Counted from the stretch's first letter, positions 44,139-53,808 are shown. The stretch: 64,000 nucleotides of DNA from Natrialba swarupiae (GCF_008245225.1 NZ_VTAW01000008.1:85378-149377); one strand, 5' to 3'. Numbers and translations are program-made. Notes: a model not told the origin generated them from the sequence alone.

Positions 44139-44281
44139 TCATACGGTTTACTGTAAGTCAGTTTCGGCGCAACCGCTGCCCTGGTCGCAGTTGCAGCGGT
44201 GGACTCGCTGCACTCCCCCACCGAGACTCGTCTCACGCGGTTCGACTCACCGCCGGTACATCGGTACAGCAATCCGTATCA
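44139..44281. repeat. Family I palindromic repeat (long copy)
   Basis: The left arm TCATACGGTTTACTGTAAG and right arm GTACAGCAATCCGTATCA match the copy at 15586 almost exactly. The spacer is longer (total 143 bases), with extra stem-forming sequence inside. It begins 8 bases after the aldolase stop. Confidence 0.75.
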
Positions 44282-44430
44282 GGCGCGGAGACGACGCTTC
44301 GTCCTGCGCGTAACACCTATTGACGCTCGGGCGCAACCTGTCCCAGTATGAACGGGGACGGAGCGCAGTTCGACGAGAGGGGGACGTCGCTCGAGAACCG
44401 CCGGGCGAAATCGATCGGGAACGAGGACGT

Positions 44431-46668
44431 ATGACCGACGAGACGCCAAGCGACGGCAGTGGGGATGGCGAAACCGACATTCACCGCCTCGACGACGACA
44501 CAGTCGCACGGATCGCCGCCGGCGAGGTCGTCGAGCGACCCGCCAGCGCCGTCAAGGAACTCGTCGAGAACAGCCTGGATGCGGACGCCTCGAGCGTCGA
44601 CGTGACGGTCGAGAAGGGCGGTACCGAACTTATCAGGGTCGCCGACGACGGCCGCGGGATGAGCGAGGCGGACCTTCGCACCGCGGTCCGCCAGCATACG
44701 ACGAGCAAGATCGAGGGTCTCGAGGATCTCGAGTCGGGCGTCGCCACCCTCGGATTTCGGGGCGAAGCCCTGCACACGATCGGCTCGGTTTCCCGGACGA
44801 CGATCCGCTCGCGCCCGCGGTCGGGCTCGAGAACGGGGAAGGGAGGCGAAGCCGACGTCGGGACCGAACTCGTCTACGAGGGGGGCGAAGTAACCTCGGT
44901 CGAGCCGACGGGCTGTCCGGTAGGAACGATCGTCGAGGTCGAGGATCTCTTCTACAACACGCCCGCTCGCCGGAAGTTCCTCAAGACGACGGCGACGGAG
45001 TTCGCCCACGTCAATCGCGTGGTTACGCGCTACGCGCTCGCGAACCCCGACGTGGCCGTCTCGCTCATCCACGACGGCCGCGAGGTGTTCGCGACGACCG
45101 GCCAAGGCGACCTGCAAGCCGCGGTGCTCGCCGTCTACGGTCGCGAAGTCGCCTCCTCGATGATCCCCGTCGACGCCGACGCCGACGACCTGCCGCCGGG
45201 TCCTCTCGAGTCGCTCTCGGGGCTCGTCTCCCACCCCGAGACGAACCGCTCGAGCCGGGAGTACCTCGCGACGTACGTCAACGGCCGGGCCGTGACTGCC
45301 GACGCGATCCGCGAGGGGATCATGGGTGCCTACGGGACCCAACTCGGCGGCGATCGGTATCCCTTCGCCGTCTGCTTCCTCGAGGTTCCCGGCGACGCAG
45401 TCGACGTGAACGTCCACCCGCGCAAGCGAGAGGTGCGATTCGACGACGACGACGCGGTACGAAGGCAGGTCGACGCGGCGATCGAGTCTGCGCTGCTCGA
45501 ACACGGCATGCTCCGGTCGCGGGCACCGCGGGGACGGTCGGCACCGGCGGAGACGAGCGTCACACCGGAGAGAGCCGACAGGGATTATCCGGACGAGGAG
45601 CCGAGCGACGCGTCGGGTGGGGCGAGCACGGAGAACGTATCGTCGTCAGCGGAGCCCACCTCGAGCGAGTCGGACCGGAGGACGAGTTCGAGCGAGTCCC
45701 CCCAGACACGGCAGGCGAACGCCTCGAGGGCGTCGAACGCCGACACGGACGACGCGTCGAAACCCGCCGGTGATCCGCCGTCACCGTCGAGTACCGAGAC
45801 CGAATCGGGGGAGAACGCGGGCGACTCGAGCGGCGGCACCGACTCGACACCGACTGTGGGAGACGAATCGATGAACGCGACCGGCGGAGAAGGGAGGGTA
45901 ACCGACTCGGAGACGAAGCCACGACCGGAAACTCACGACGATCCCACCGCGGGAACGGACCCAGTCGATTCAACGAATCTCGATCCCGACCGGAAGTTCG
46001 CCGTCGCGACCGACCAGCAAACGCTCGGGGGGACGCCGGCGACGGGCGAGGCAACGGAGTACGATTCGTTGCCACCGATTCGCGTGCTCGGACAGCTAGA
46101 GGAGACGTACGTCGTCTGTGAGACTCCCGACGGCCTCGCGTTGATCGACCAACACGCCGCCGACGAACGGGTGAACTACGAGCGCCTCCGCAACGCGTTC
46201 GCGGACGACCCGCCGGCCCAGGCGCTGGCGTCGCCCGTCGAACTCGAGTTGACGGCGGCCGAAGCCGAGGCGTTTTCGGCGTACCGCGACGCGCTGGCTC
46301 GGCTGGGCTTTTATGCCGACCGAGTCGGCGATCGCACGGTCGCGGTGACGACCGTCCCCGCGGTGCTCGAGGAGACGCTCGAGCCCGAACACCTGCGTGA
46401 CGTCCTGACGTCGTTCGTCGAGGGCGACCGCGAGGCGGGTGCGGAGACCGTCGACGCGCTGGCAGACGAGTTCCTCGGCGATCTGGCGTGTTATCCGTCG
46501 ATAACCGGCAACACGTCGCTTACGGAGGGGTCGGTCGTCGACCTGCTCGCGGCGCTGGACGGCTGTGAGAATCCGTACTCCTGTCCACACGGGCGACCGG
46601 TTATCGTCAGAATCGACGGCGACGAGATCGACCGTCGATTCGAACGCGACTATCCGGGACACGGGTAG
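44431..46668 (+). CDS. mutL: DNA mismatch repair protein MutL
   Basis: A 745-residue MutL. The N-terminal GHKL ATPase has IAAGEVVERPASAVKELVEN, DDGRGMSEADL, TLGFRGEALHTIGSVS and FYNTPARRKFLK. A long Ser/Thr/Asp/Glu linker spans residues ~370-530. The C-terminal domain keeps the endonuclease motif DQHAADERVNYE near residue 572 and CPHGRP near 717, so it should nick DNA, unlike enterobacterial MutL. The ATG at 44431 (MTDETPSDG) is preferred over 44320. It is separated from mutS by the aldolase gene and two repeats. Confidence 0.96.
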   Translation: MTDETPSDGSGDGETDIHRLDDDTVARIAAGEVVERPASAVKELVENSLDADASSVDVTVEKGGTELIRVADDGRGMSEADLRTAVRQHTTSKIEGLEDLESGVATLGFRGEALHTIGSVSRTTIRSRPRSGSRTGKGGEADVGTELVYEGGEVTSVEPTGCPVGTIVEVEDLFYNTPARRKFLKTTATEFAHVNRVVTRYALANPDVAVSLIHDGREVFATTGQGDLQAAVLAVYGREVASSMIPVDADADDLPPGPLESLSGLVSHPETNRSSREYLATYVNGRAVTADAIREGIMGAYGTQLGGDRYPFAVCFLEVPGDAVDVNVHPRKREVRFDDDDAVRRQVDAAIESALLEHGMLRSRAPRGRSAPAETSVTPERADRDYPDEEPSDASGGASTENVSSSAEPTSSESDRRTSSSESPQTRQANASRASNADTDDASKPAGDPPSPSSTETESGENAGDSSGGTDSTPTVGDESMNATGGEGRVTDSETKPRPETHDDPTAGTDPVDSTNLDPDRKFAVATDQQTLGGTPATGEATEYDSLPPIRVLGQLEETYVVCETPDGLALIDQHAADERVNYERLRNAFADDPPAQALASPVELELTAAEAEAFSAYRDALARLGFYADRVGDRTVAVTTVPAVLEETLEPEHLRDVLTSFVEGDREAGAETVDALADEFLGDLACYPSITGNTSLTEGSVVDLLAALDGCENPYSCPHGRPVIVRIDGDEIDRRFERDYPGHG

Positions 46669-46972
46669 GACGAGCGAGACAGCACTCTCGTAAACGCCAC
46701 CCAGAAAAAGCGGATGCGAACGTCGTGATCGACCGATACCGACGGGGTCCGGTATCGGCCGCGTGCCTCTGACCGCTCACAGCCGCACCGACCGCGCTGT
46801 CGAACGACGTGTCCCGAAGCCCCGCCGAAGCACCTGATCTCCGGGACCGTTTTTCACTTTATTGTGAAACACCATTAATGTTCCTGGCGTTCCGGCCCGG
46901 AGCTGACGAGCAGGTACCGGACGACCGACGCCAGTCAGTAACGGTACGTACGCCGAGTGCGTACCCCCAACC
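46669..46972. promoter_or_regulatory. Upstream region of rtcA with a small inverted repeat
   Basis: A 304-base gene-free gap. TTTCAC and GTGAAA (46852-46869) flank TTTATT; the centre could be a TATA-like element and the arms an operator. No other feature is supported. Confidence 0.35.
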
Positions 46973-48079
46973 GTGTCGACAGCTCGCACGCTCGACGGCT
47001 CGTCCGCCGGCGGACAGTTCCTTCGAACGGCACTCGGACTGTCGGTCGTCACCGGCGACCCAATTACCGTCGAAAACGTTCGCGGTGATCGGCCGGACCC
47101 AGGTCTGGGCCACCAGCACCTCGCCGTCCTCGAGACGATGACCGACGTCTGCGACGCCGACACGTCGGGAGATGAACTCGGCTCCGAGACGGTCGAGTTC
47201 GATCCGGGACGCTCGAGCGACGGCGGGTCGCTTCCGATCGATTCGGGAGAAAGCCACCTCGAGGGAGGCCACTATCGCGTCGATATCGGCACGGCGGGAA
47301 GCGTGACGTTGCTGTTCGACGCGTTACTGCCGCTCGCGGCCGTCCTCGAGTCGCCGCTTTCGGTCACGGCAACCGGTGGAACGGACGTAAAGTGGTCGCC
47401 ACCGATCGAATATCTCCGGTCGGTGAAACTGCCACTGCTCAGACGGTTCGGACTCGTCGCCGCCTGTGAGGTCGACCGACGCGGGTTCTACCCTGCTGGC
47501 GGCGGCCGAGCCAGGCTCTCTCTCGGCCCGTCCCGACTCGAGCCGCTCGATCTGAGAGAGCGCGGCCAGTTCGAGGGAATTCGACTCTACTCGACCGAGG
47601 CGGCCGCACTCGCCGACAGCGACGTCGCCTCTCGACAGATCGACGGGGCGCTGGACCGCCTGTCGTCGGCCGGAGTGGGGGCGGATATCGACCCAGGTGG
47701 GGACCCAATCGACCCGCTCGAGCGGCGGGAGACGACCGCCGCGAGTGATTCACCGGGGTCGGCAATCGTGATCCGGATCGATCACGGAACCGGGCGAGCG
47801 GGGGTGTCAGCTCTCGGCGAGCGCGGAACGCCGGCGGAACGAATCGGTGCCCGAGCAGCCTCGGATGCTGTCACGTTTGTCGACGAGGCCGCACCGATCG
47901 ATCGCCATCTCGCGGATCAGCTTATGATGGTACTCGCTCTCGCTGGAGGTGCGATACGCATCCCGACGATAACCGACCACGTCGCGGGCTCGCGTGAGTT
48001 GCTCGAGGCGTTCGACGTCCCGGTAGCGATCGAACGTGATGGGACGGGCCCGCGTATCGCGGTCCGAACGCGAGAGTGA
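46973..48079 (+). CDS. rtcA: RNA 3'-terminal phosphate cyclase
   Basis: Converts an RNA 3'-phosphate to a 2',3'-cyclic phosphate using ATP, through an enzyme-AMP intermediate. The 368-residue protein opens with TLDGSSAGGQFLRTALGLSV, the haloarchaeal version of the DGxxGEGGGQ loop with the EGGG part shortened. It contains VRGDRPDPGLGHQHLAVLET, IGTAGSVTLLFDALLPLA, GFYPAGGGRARLSL and the adenylylated histidine in DRHLADQL near residue 309. The start is GTG at 46973. It is monocistronic. Confidence 0.93.
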   Translation: MSTARTLDGSSAGGQFLRTALGLSVVTGDPITVENVRGDRPDPGLGHQHLAVLETMTDVCDADTSGDELGSETVEFDPGRSSDGGSLPIDSGESHLEGGHYRVDIGTAGSVTLLFDALLPLAAVLESPLSVTATGGTDVKWSPPIEYLRSVKLPLLRRFGLVAACEVDRRGFYPAGGGRARLSLGPSRLEPLDLRERGQFEGIRLYSTEAAALADSDVASRQIDGALDRLSSAGVGADIDPGGDPIDPLERRETTAASDSPGSAIVIRIDHGTGRAGVSALGERGTPAERIGARAASDAVTFVDEAAPIDRHLADQLMMVLALAGGAIRIPTITDHVAGSRELLEAFDVPVAIERDGTGPRIAVRTRE

Positions 48080-48277
48080 CGAACACGCCGGGCCGTCGGA
48101 GCCGGTGGCCTCGACGTGTCGGTCACCGCTCCCAATCGTCGAAGAACCACGGCGTTGATCGAATTGATGAATGCCGTTATCTTACGGTCAAACAATGACA
48201 TAACTTATACTTCGGCCATCCGTTTACCGACGTATGATTACGATACGGACGAGTCGCGGATCAGGGAGGGCCGAACG

Positions 48278-49231
48278 GTGAGTGACCTGGTCACGTTCGG
48301 GGAGACTATGCTTCGACTCTCGCCGCCGAACGGCGAACGGCTCGAAGACACGCGGGAGCTCGAGGTTCTCGCAGGCGGTGCCGAGAGCAACGTCGCTGTG
48401 GCGGCACAGCGTCTGGGCACCGACTCGACGTGGCTCTCGAAGGTGCCGGAGTCCCCGCTTGGCAAACGCGTCGTCAGCGAACTGCGGGGGTACGGCATCG
48501 AGACGGACGTCGTCTGGAGCCACCGCGGCAGACAGGGGACGTACTACATCGAACGCGCCGGGAAGCCACGCGGCACCAAAGTGATCTACGACAGGGACGA
48601 CACCGCCATCTCGACCGCGGAGGCTCGAGAGTTCGACGTCGACCGGATCCAGAACGCCCGTGTGTTTTTCACGACGGGAATTACGCCTGCGCTCTCCTCG
48701 ACGCTCCGGGATACGACGGCGAGCATGCTCAAGGCGGCCAGACAGGGCGGGACGACGACCGCCTTCGACTTCAACTACCGGCGGAAGCTCTGGTCGCCCG
48801 AGGAGGCAAACGAGACGCTGACCAAGTTCTTCCCGGGGATCGACGTCCTCGTGATCGCCGCCCGAGACGCACGGACGGTGCTCGACTTTGAAGGCGATCC
48901 GCGACAGCTCGCACACAAACTCGGCTCCCAGTACGATTTCGAGACCGTCGTCGTCACTCGCGGCTCCGAAGGTGCCGTCGGCTGGCACGATAGCGTCGTT
49001 CACGAACAGGACGCCTACGAGACCGACACGGTCTCGAAGATCGGCACCGGAGACGCGTTCACCGGCGCGTTCATCGCACGCCGGCTGGCCGGCGACGACG
49101 TTCCGACAGCCCTCGAGTACGCCGCGGCGACGGCGGCGCTCAAGCGAACGATTCCCGGCGACGTCGCACTGGTCTCCGAGGAGGAAGTCGAGGCCGTCGT
49201 CTCGTCGGGATCCGAGGAGGTATCTCGCTAA
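48278..49231 (+). CDS. kdgK: 2-keto-3-deoxygluconate kinase (PfkB family)
   Basis: A 317-residue ribokinase-fold kinase that phosphorylates KDG in the haloarchaeal semi-phosphorylative Entner-Doudoroff pathway. It starts SDLVTFGETMLRLSPPNGER, as haloarchaeal KdgK does, with AGGAESNVAVAAQRLG, VTRGSEGAVGW, and the anion-hole/catalytic GTGDAFTGAF near residue 255. The start GTG at 48278 follows a GGGAGGG ribosome site; an upstream frame extension to 48116 is not protein-like. TTATACTT near 48203 is a possible TATA box, leaving a ~50-base leader. Confidence 0.88.
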   Translation: MSDLVTFGETMLRLSPPNGERLEDTRELEVLAGGAESNVAVAAQRLGTDSTWLSKVPESPLGKRVVSELRGYGIETDVVWSHRGRQGTYYIERAGKPRGTKVIYDRDDTAISTAEAREFDVDRIQNARVFFTTGITPALSSTLRDTTASMLKAARQGGTTTAFDFNYRRKLWSPEEANETLTKFFPGIDVLVIAARDARTVLDFEGDPRQLAHKLGSQYDFETVVVTRGSEGAVGWHDSVVHEQDAYETDTVSKIGTGDAFTGAFIARRLAGDDVPTALEYAAATAALKRTIPGDVALVSEEEVEAVVSSGSEEVSR

Positions 49232-49310
49232 TCCCCACCCTCGACACGTTCGTGCGTCGCCAGCTCACGACAGCGTGAACGCCTTTTTACATCCGTACCG
49301 AACGCCAGGT

Positions 49311-50786
49311 ATGGTACACGTAGCCGTCGTCGGCGCGTACGGCAGTGCCGGCGTCGCCGCCGCCGACGAACTCCTCGAACGCGAAGGCGAGATCGAAGAC
49401 GACCTCGAGTTGACGCTGATCGACGACGGGGAGCCGGGCGGCGGGCTCTGTATTCTCCGAGGGTGTATGCCATCGAAAGACGTTCTCTCGGCCGGACAAC
49501 ACCGGTACCAGGCCCGTCACGACGACCGGCTCGAGGGAGTGCCGGACGTCGACCCCGAAGCGATCGTTGCCCGCAAGGACGAACACGTTTCGGGCTTCGC
49601 CGAACACCGGCGCGGGCACGTCCACGGCCTCACCGAACGCGAGAACGTCGAGTTCCTCCACGAGACGGCCACGTTCGTCGACGACCGCGTTCTCGCAGTC
49701 GACGGCCGGCGGATCGAGCCCGATTACGTCGTGATCGCCACGGGTTCGGTCCTCGACGTGCCGGATTTACCCGGCATCGACGAGGTCCCCTTCGAGTCGA
49801 GTGCGGACGTCCTCGACGCGACGGAGTTTCCGGACTCCGGCATCGTCATGGGCTTTGGGTACGTCGGACTCGAACTCGCGCCGTACCTGAGCGAGGTCGG
49901 CGACGTCGATCTCACCGTCGTCGAGCACGACGATCGCCCACTCGAGGAGTTTCCGACCGGCTACGGTGAGACCATCCTCGAAATCTACCGCGAGCAGTTC
50001 GGGATCGACGTCCTGACGAACGTCGACGAGCGACGGCTCGAGCGAACCGACGACGGCGGCGTCAGGCTATTTCTCGAGCGCGACGGAGCGGACGGCGAAA
50101 CGGAACGCGGCGATGTGGACGGCGAAACGGAACGCGAGGAGTTCGCGCTCGAGGCCGATCAGCTCTACCTGTTTACCGGTCGGCGAGCCAATCTCGAGGG
50201 GCTGGGACTCGACCGGACTCGCCTGGAGCCCGAGCCGGGATGGGTGGGATCGACGATGCAGACGGCGAGCGACGATCGGGTGTTCGTCGTCGGGGACGCA
50301 AACGGCCGGGAGCCGATACTCCACGTGGCCAAAGAACAGGGGTTCACGGCCGGCGAGAATATCCTCTGTCACCACCGTGGAGAGGCGTGTCGACGGTACG
50401 TCAACGTTCCCCACCACGTGATCTTCGCCGGGCTCGGCGTCTACCCGTTCGCCCGCGTCGGCCACACGCCCCAAACGATCGTCGGCACCGAGCGGGAGGC
50501 GATCGTCGTCGGCCGGGAGGCGTCCTCGGACGGCGTCTTCGAGACCAAAGGCCATCCGGAGGGGCTGGCGACGCTCGTCGTCGACGCCGCGGACGGAACC
50601 GTACTCGGCTATCAGGGCCTTCATCTCCACGCCGACGTGATGGCGAAAACGATGCAACTCGCCGTCGAGTTGGAACTCGACGTCCGAGAACTTCCACGTC
50701 GGGCCTATCACCCGACGACACCCGAGATCCTCGACGGCCTCTTCCGCGAGGCCGCTACGGAACTCGAGGGGACGAGTGGCAAGTAA
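49311..50786 (+). CDS. FAD-dependent pyridine nucleotide-disulfide oxidoreductase
   Basis: A 491-residue flavoprotein of the dihydrolipoamide dehydrogenase/mercuric reductase group. The FAD loop is VAVVGAYGSAGVAAADELLE; the redox disulfide is Cys-x4-Cys in GLCILRGCMPSKDVL near residues 45-60; the NAD(P) loop lies near GFGYVGLELAPYLSEVG; the second FAD motif is VFVVGDANGREPILHVA. The C-terminal dimer domain ends RRAYHPTTPEIL, keeping the His of the family. An acidic insertion (GADGETERGDVDGE) sits near residue 265. The substrate is unknown, and no E1/E2 dehydrogenase genes are adjacent. Confidence 0.87.
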   Translation: MVHVAVVGAYGSAGVAAADELLEREGEIEDDLELTLIDDGEPGGGLCILRGCMPSKDVLSAGQHRYQARHDDRLEGVPDVDPEAIVARKDEHVSGFAEHRRGHVHGLTERENVEFLHETATFVDDRVLAVDGRRIEPDYVVIATGSVLDVPDLPGIDEVPFESSADVLDATEFPDSGIVMGFGYVGLELAPYLSEVGDVDLTVVEHDDRPLEEFPTGYGETILEIYREQFGIDVLTNVDERRLERTDDGGVRLFLERDGADGETERGDVDGETEREEFALEADQLYLFTGRRANLEGLGLDRTRLEPEPGWVGSTMQTASDDRVFVVGDANGREPILHVAKEQGFTAGENILCHHRGEACRRYVNVPHHVIFAGLGVYPFARVGHTPQTIVGTEREAIVVGREASSDGVFETKGHPEGLATLVVDAADGTVLGYQGLHLHADVMAKTMQLAVELELDVRELPRRAYHPTTPEILDGLFREAATELEGTSGK

Positions 50787-50869
50787 GCGAGGCTGAACTC
50801 GTCGCGCGACCGCCCGACGGTGGCGTCTTCCGGCACGAGCTTTTGACCGTGGAAACCGTACGCCGCTCT

Positions 50870-51403
50870 ATGAGCCGAGACGTCCGCCAGGCGACGGCCG
50901 ACGACGTGGATGCGATCCACGAAACGGCGCGACGAAGCTGGCACGCTGCGTACGACGAGATACTCGAGGCTCGACGAATCGACGAGATCGTCGACGAGTG
51001 GTACGCGATCAGTGATCTCGAGTCGTCGATCGCCAACGCCAGCAGCCGTGACGACGTGGTATTTCTCGTCGCCGACGGCGATGCTGACGCCCCCATACCG
51101 CGGTTCGAGGACGGCTGCATTGGCTTTGCACACGCCATTCCGTGGCCCGAAGGAACGTCGGTTGCATTTCTGGTACGAGTCTACGTCGATCCCGAGGCGT
51201 GGGGCAACGGAATCGGATCGAGGCTACTCGCCACACTCGAGGAGAAACTGGCGGACCGGTTCGACCGCATTCGGCTCGCTGTTCTCGCGGACAACCACGT
51301 CGGCGTCTCGTTCTACGAGTCATCGGGATTCGACCGAATCGAGACGCGAGAGAGCGAGCTGTCCGAGGGACTCGAAGAGTACGTCTACCAAAAGCCGCTG
51401 TGA
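50870..51403 (+). CDS. GNAT-family N-acetyltransferase
   Basis: A 177-residue acetyltransferase. It shows DVRQATADDVDAIHETARRS at the start, YVDPEAWGNGIGSRLLATLE as the acetyl-CoA binding motif A and LADNHVGVSFYESSGFDRIE as motif B, ending with EEYVYQKPL. The target (amine, peptide or antibiotic-like compound) cannot be told. It lies 83 bases after the flavoprotein gene and may be co-transcribed with it. Confidence 0.87.
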   Translation: MSRDVRQATADDVDAIHETARRSWHAAYDEILEARRIDEIVDEWYAISDLESSIANASSRDDVVFLVADGDADAPIPRFEDGCIGFAHAIPWPEGTSVAFLVRVYVDPEAWGNGIGSRLLATLEEKLADRFDRIRLAVLADNHVGVSFYESSGFDRIETRESELSEGLEEYVYQKPL

Positions 51404-51512
51404 GCCACTCGGGGGACGGAGAGCCACCGTCCAGGACGGTGTCCATCCAACGAGAAACTACACCGACGCCGTATGCGACTCGACGAACGGATCGGTTTCG
51501 TCGAACGAACCG

Positions 51513-51671
51513 CTACTCGACTGACTTCGCTCGGTTTTGGAAGTCACCACTACCACACTCCTTACACTCGCCAGGATTCGTTTCGGCCCTGACTATTCGG
51601 CCACACTGGAGGCATTCGTACTCGGAGGAGATATCCGACGTATCTCCTTCGATGTCTTGGTCGTGGGGCAT
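51513..51671 (-). CDS. Small rubrerythrin-like zinc-ribbon protein
   Basis: A 52-residue protein with two CxxC knuckles: YECLQCGRIV and GECKECGSGD, the last followed by FQNRAK. Small haloarchaeal proteins of this kind are labelled rubrerythrin-like because the knuckle pair resembles a rubredoxin site; one bound zinc or iron ion is expected. An upstream in-frame ATG at 51707 exists, but 51671 gives the typical short acidic start MPHDQDIE. The function is unknown. Confidence 0.8.
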   Translation of the reverse strand: MPHDQDIEGDTSDISSEYECLQCGRIVRAETNPGECKECGSGDFQNRAKSVE

Positions 51672-51803
51672 GCATCCACGTTCGTGTCCGAGGTGTATAA
51701 ATTCCACGTGAATATCAACCCTCGAGTCACGTTGGAAACCGGGTGTTAGAGAACCGACACGTCGGCCGTAACTGTCTGCCGAAGATGCTCCGTTTGTAGA
51801 CGA

Positions 51804-53102
51804 CTAGAGCGTCTTTTCGGCTTCGTCCTCGTCGACGACCTCGATTCCGCGGTTGTTGACCGCCATCGGATCGAGACCGACCTCCTGGAGGAATCCCTTG
51901 TACTCGCGTTCGCACTGCTCGGCGTCCTTTTGTTTGTCGCTGGCGCGATCACAGAGTTCCACGAGGTTCTCGGGGACGTCGTTCTGGTAGACGATCCAGT
52001 GATTGATCAAATCCGAGAGTCGACGGATTGGACTCGTGAAGTGGCCGTAGATTTCGAAATTCAGCGCGTGGTGGCCGCCGAAGGGGTCGTTCATATACCG
52101 GGCCCGGGGCATCACCTTCATCACCGCCCACTGGATCTTGTCGAGCTGGCGGCCAGGAGCCTCCTCGAGCGTCGCGTTGACCGCCTTTCGGGGATCTTCC
52201 CACGTATCGCCCGGGATCGAGACGCCGTCTAAATCCTGAATCTCCTGAAGCGCTTTTGACCACTCGTCCGGACTCGGCTGAGGGTGGACCCGGTACATCG
52301 CCTCGACCCCGCGATCCCACATCAGCGTGTGTGTGACCGCCTTGTTCGCTTTCAGCATACACTCCTCGATGATCGTGTGTGCGCGATCCCGGGAGGGGTT
52401 GAGCACGAGCGAGCCGTCTTCTTTACGCTGTTCGTGCATCCGATCGGCGAGTTCGTGAACGAGAACATTCTCGTCGTGGAGCGGCGCGTCGGGATCCTCG
52501 AGGCGATTTTCTGCCTGGCTGTAGGTGAGCCGCTCGTCGGACTCGATGACGGACTTGTAGATGTCGATCGTCTCGTAGGTGAGCGTCTCCTTGTCTAAGT
52601 GCATCTCGACGGTGTGAGCGAACCGCTCCTCGTTGGGAACGAGCGAGCAGACGGACTCCGCGAGCACCGGCGGGAGCATGTGTATCGTATACCCCGGGAG
52701 ATAGACCGTATTGCTGCGCTCGACGGCCTCAGCCCACATCGCCGACTCGGGGTGGACGTAATGGGTGACGTCGGCGATGTGAACCCAGAGGACGTACTCG
52801 TCGTCGCGCTCCTCGACGGAGAGAGCGTCGTCGAAGTCCTGGGCGTCGATCGGGTCGGTCGTCCACGTCGTCAGCTCACGGAGATCCTCGCGCTCGTCGA
52901 TCTCCCCGGTTATCTCCGACTGGACGTCCTGCGTGCGATCCTCGGCTTCTTCGAGTACCTCGTCGGGAAACTCGTCGCGAATCTCGAACTTCTCGAAGAG
53001 TTCCTCGCGCTTGTTCTCGAGATGGCGCGCGAGATCCTCGGAGATCTCGACGGGGCCCTGCCCTTCGGCCGTACCGGCGTCGGCCTGTGCGTCGTCGCTC
53101 AT
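51804..53102 (-). CDS. RNB-domain 3'-5' exoribonuclease (RNase R/II-like)
   Basis: A 432-residue protein made almost only of the RNB catalytic domain. The metal cluster is TDPIDAQDFDDALSVEE, followed by HIADVTHYVHPESAMWAEAV, YLPGYTIHMLPPVLAESVCS and, near the end, HFTSPIRRLSDLINHW. There are no cold-shock or S1 RNA-binding domains, so it is much shorter than bacterial RNase R; this is the usual haloarchaeal form. It degrades RNA from the 3' end in the cytoplasm. Start 53102 (MSDDAQADAG) is preferred over 53231. Confidence 0.93.
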   Translation of the reverse strand: MSDDAQADAGTAEGQGPVEISEDLARHLENKREELFEKFEIRDEFPDEVLEEAEDRTQDVQSEITGEIDEREDLRELTTWTTDPIDAQDFDDALSVEERDDEYVLWVHIADVTHYVHPESAMWAEAVERSNTVYLPGYTIHMLPPVLAESVCSLVPNEERFAHTVEMHLDKETLTYETIDIYKSVIESDERLTYSQAENRLEDPDAPLHDENVLVHELADRMHEQRKEDGSLVLNPSRDRAHTIIEECMLKANKAVTHTLMWDRGVEAMYRVHPQPSPDEWSKALQEIQDLDGVSIPGDTWEDPRKAVNATLEEAPGRQLDKIQWAVMKVMPRARYMNDPFGGHHALNFEIYGHFTSPIRRLSDLINHWIVYQNDVPENLVELCDRASDKQKDAEQCEREYKGFLQEVGLDPMAVNNRGIEVVDEDEAEKTL

Positions 53103-53227
53103 GAGGGGGAGTACGGACGTGGGGATGAAAGTCGTGTCGGGATGGAGAGAGCGATGGTCCGACACCGACGGACCGGTTTTCGATCGTCTCGCAGGTGATT
53201 CGACCGGTTTCCCGATCGGAGGACACC

Positions 53228-53512
53228 TCACGACTCCTCGAGTGGCCCGTACCGATCGTCGACCGTCGCGACGTACCGTGAGAGAAACTCCGCCTGGCTC
53301 GGGTTGCCAGCCTCGAGTTCGCCAAGTAGCTTCTCGAGTTCGCCTCGAGGCTGGGGACAGAGGTCGGAGTGACAGCCCTTACAGAGGTGTTCGAACGTCT
53401 TGTTCGCTCGATCCCATCGGTCGCCGTACTTGTCGTACTCGCGGGCCATCGACTGGGAGAGTTCGGTCCCACACGCGAGACAGACGACCGACGACGTCCG
53501 GAAGGGCCACAT
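53228..53512 (-). CDS. Small zinc-finger protein
   Basis: A 94-residue protein starting MWPFRTSSVVCLACGTELSQ. Cys pairs VCLACG and LCKGCHSDLC form one likely zinc site; between them is the conserved-looking REYDKYGDRWDRANKTFEHL. The end is helical. I recall close haloarchaeal homologues but no function. It is 125 bases upstream of the RNB gene on the same strand, so the two may be co-transcribed. Confidence 0.75.
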   Translation of the reverse strand: MWPFRTSSVVCLACGTELSQSMAREYDKYGDRWDRANKTFEHLCKGCHSDLCPQPRGELEKLLGELEAGNPSQAEFLSRYVATVDDRYGPLEES

Positions 53513-53544
53513 AGCTGAACGAAAGTCGTGCTAGTACTTAGCGA

Positions 53545-53580
53545 CTATAGTAGCCACTGCAAGTCATTGCACACCTGATC
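53545..53580 (+). repeat. Family II repeat arm with partial partner
   Basis: It begins CTATAGTAGCCACTGCAAG and ends CACACCTGATC; the same 36 bases, inverted and slightly changed, are at 15487-15522. An imperfect second arm ending GTTACTATAG lies near 53610-53630, giving an ~85-base palindromic unit. Confidence 0.5.
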
Positions 53581-53625
53581 ATCAGACGTATCGGCGATCA
53601 GTGGATACATCGGTGGAGTTGTTAC

Positions 53626-53703
53626 TATAGCGGACGTGCTACGAGCGGTCACCATCCCTCCGGTCGATCGGTTCGGAACGATCGGGACAACAGTTCGTAT
53701 CGA
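53626..53703. repeat. Family I repeat (degenerate copy)
   Basis: The right end GGGACAACAGTTCGTATCGA is an evident variant of the Family I right arm; the left arm (CTATAGCGGACGTGCTACGA) is badly diverged. It forms a tandem with the clearer copy that follows. Confidence 0.4.
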
Positions 53704-53725
53704 GCGACCACTCATACGATTTCCT

Positions 53726-53808
53726 GTCATACGGTCTGCTGTAAATCGTTACCGGCGAACCCGCAGACGGGTCGCGGGTCCGGCGGTACATCGGGACAGC
53801 AATCCGGA
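53726..53808. repeat. Family I palindromic repeat (clear copy before a kinase gene)
   Basis: The left arm TCATACGGTCTGCTGTAAAT and right arm GGGACAGCAATCCGGATA are inverted copies; a partial extra arm (TCATACGATTTCCTG) precedes it at 53711-53725. It ends 77 bases before the histidine kinase gene. Confidence 0.7.
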
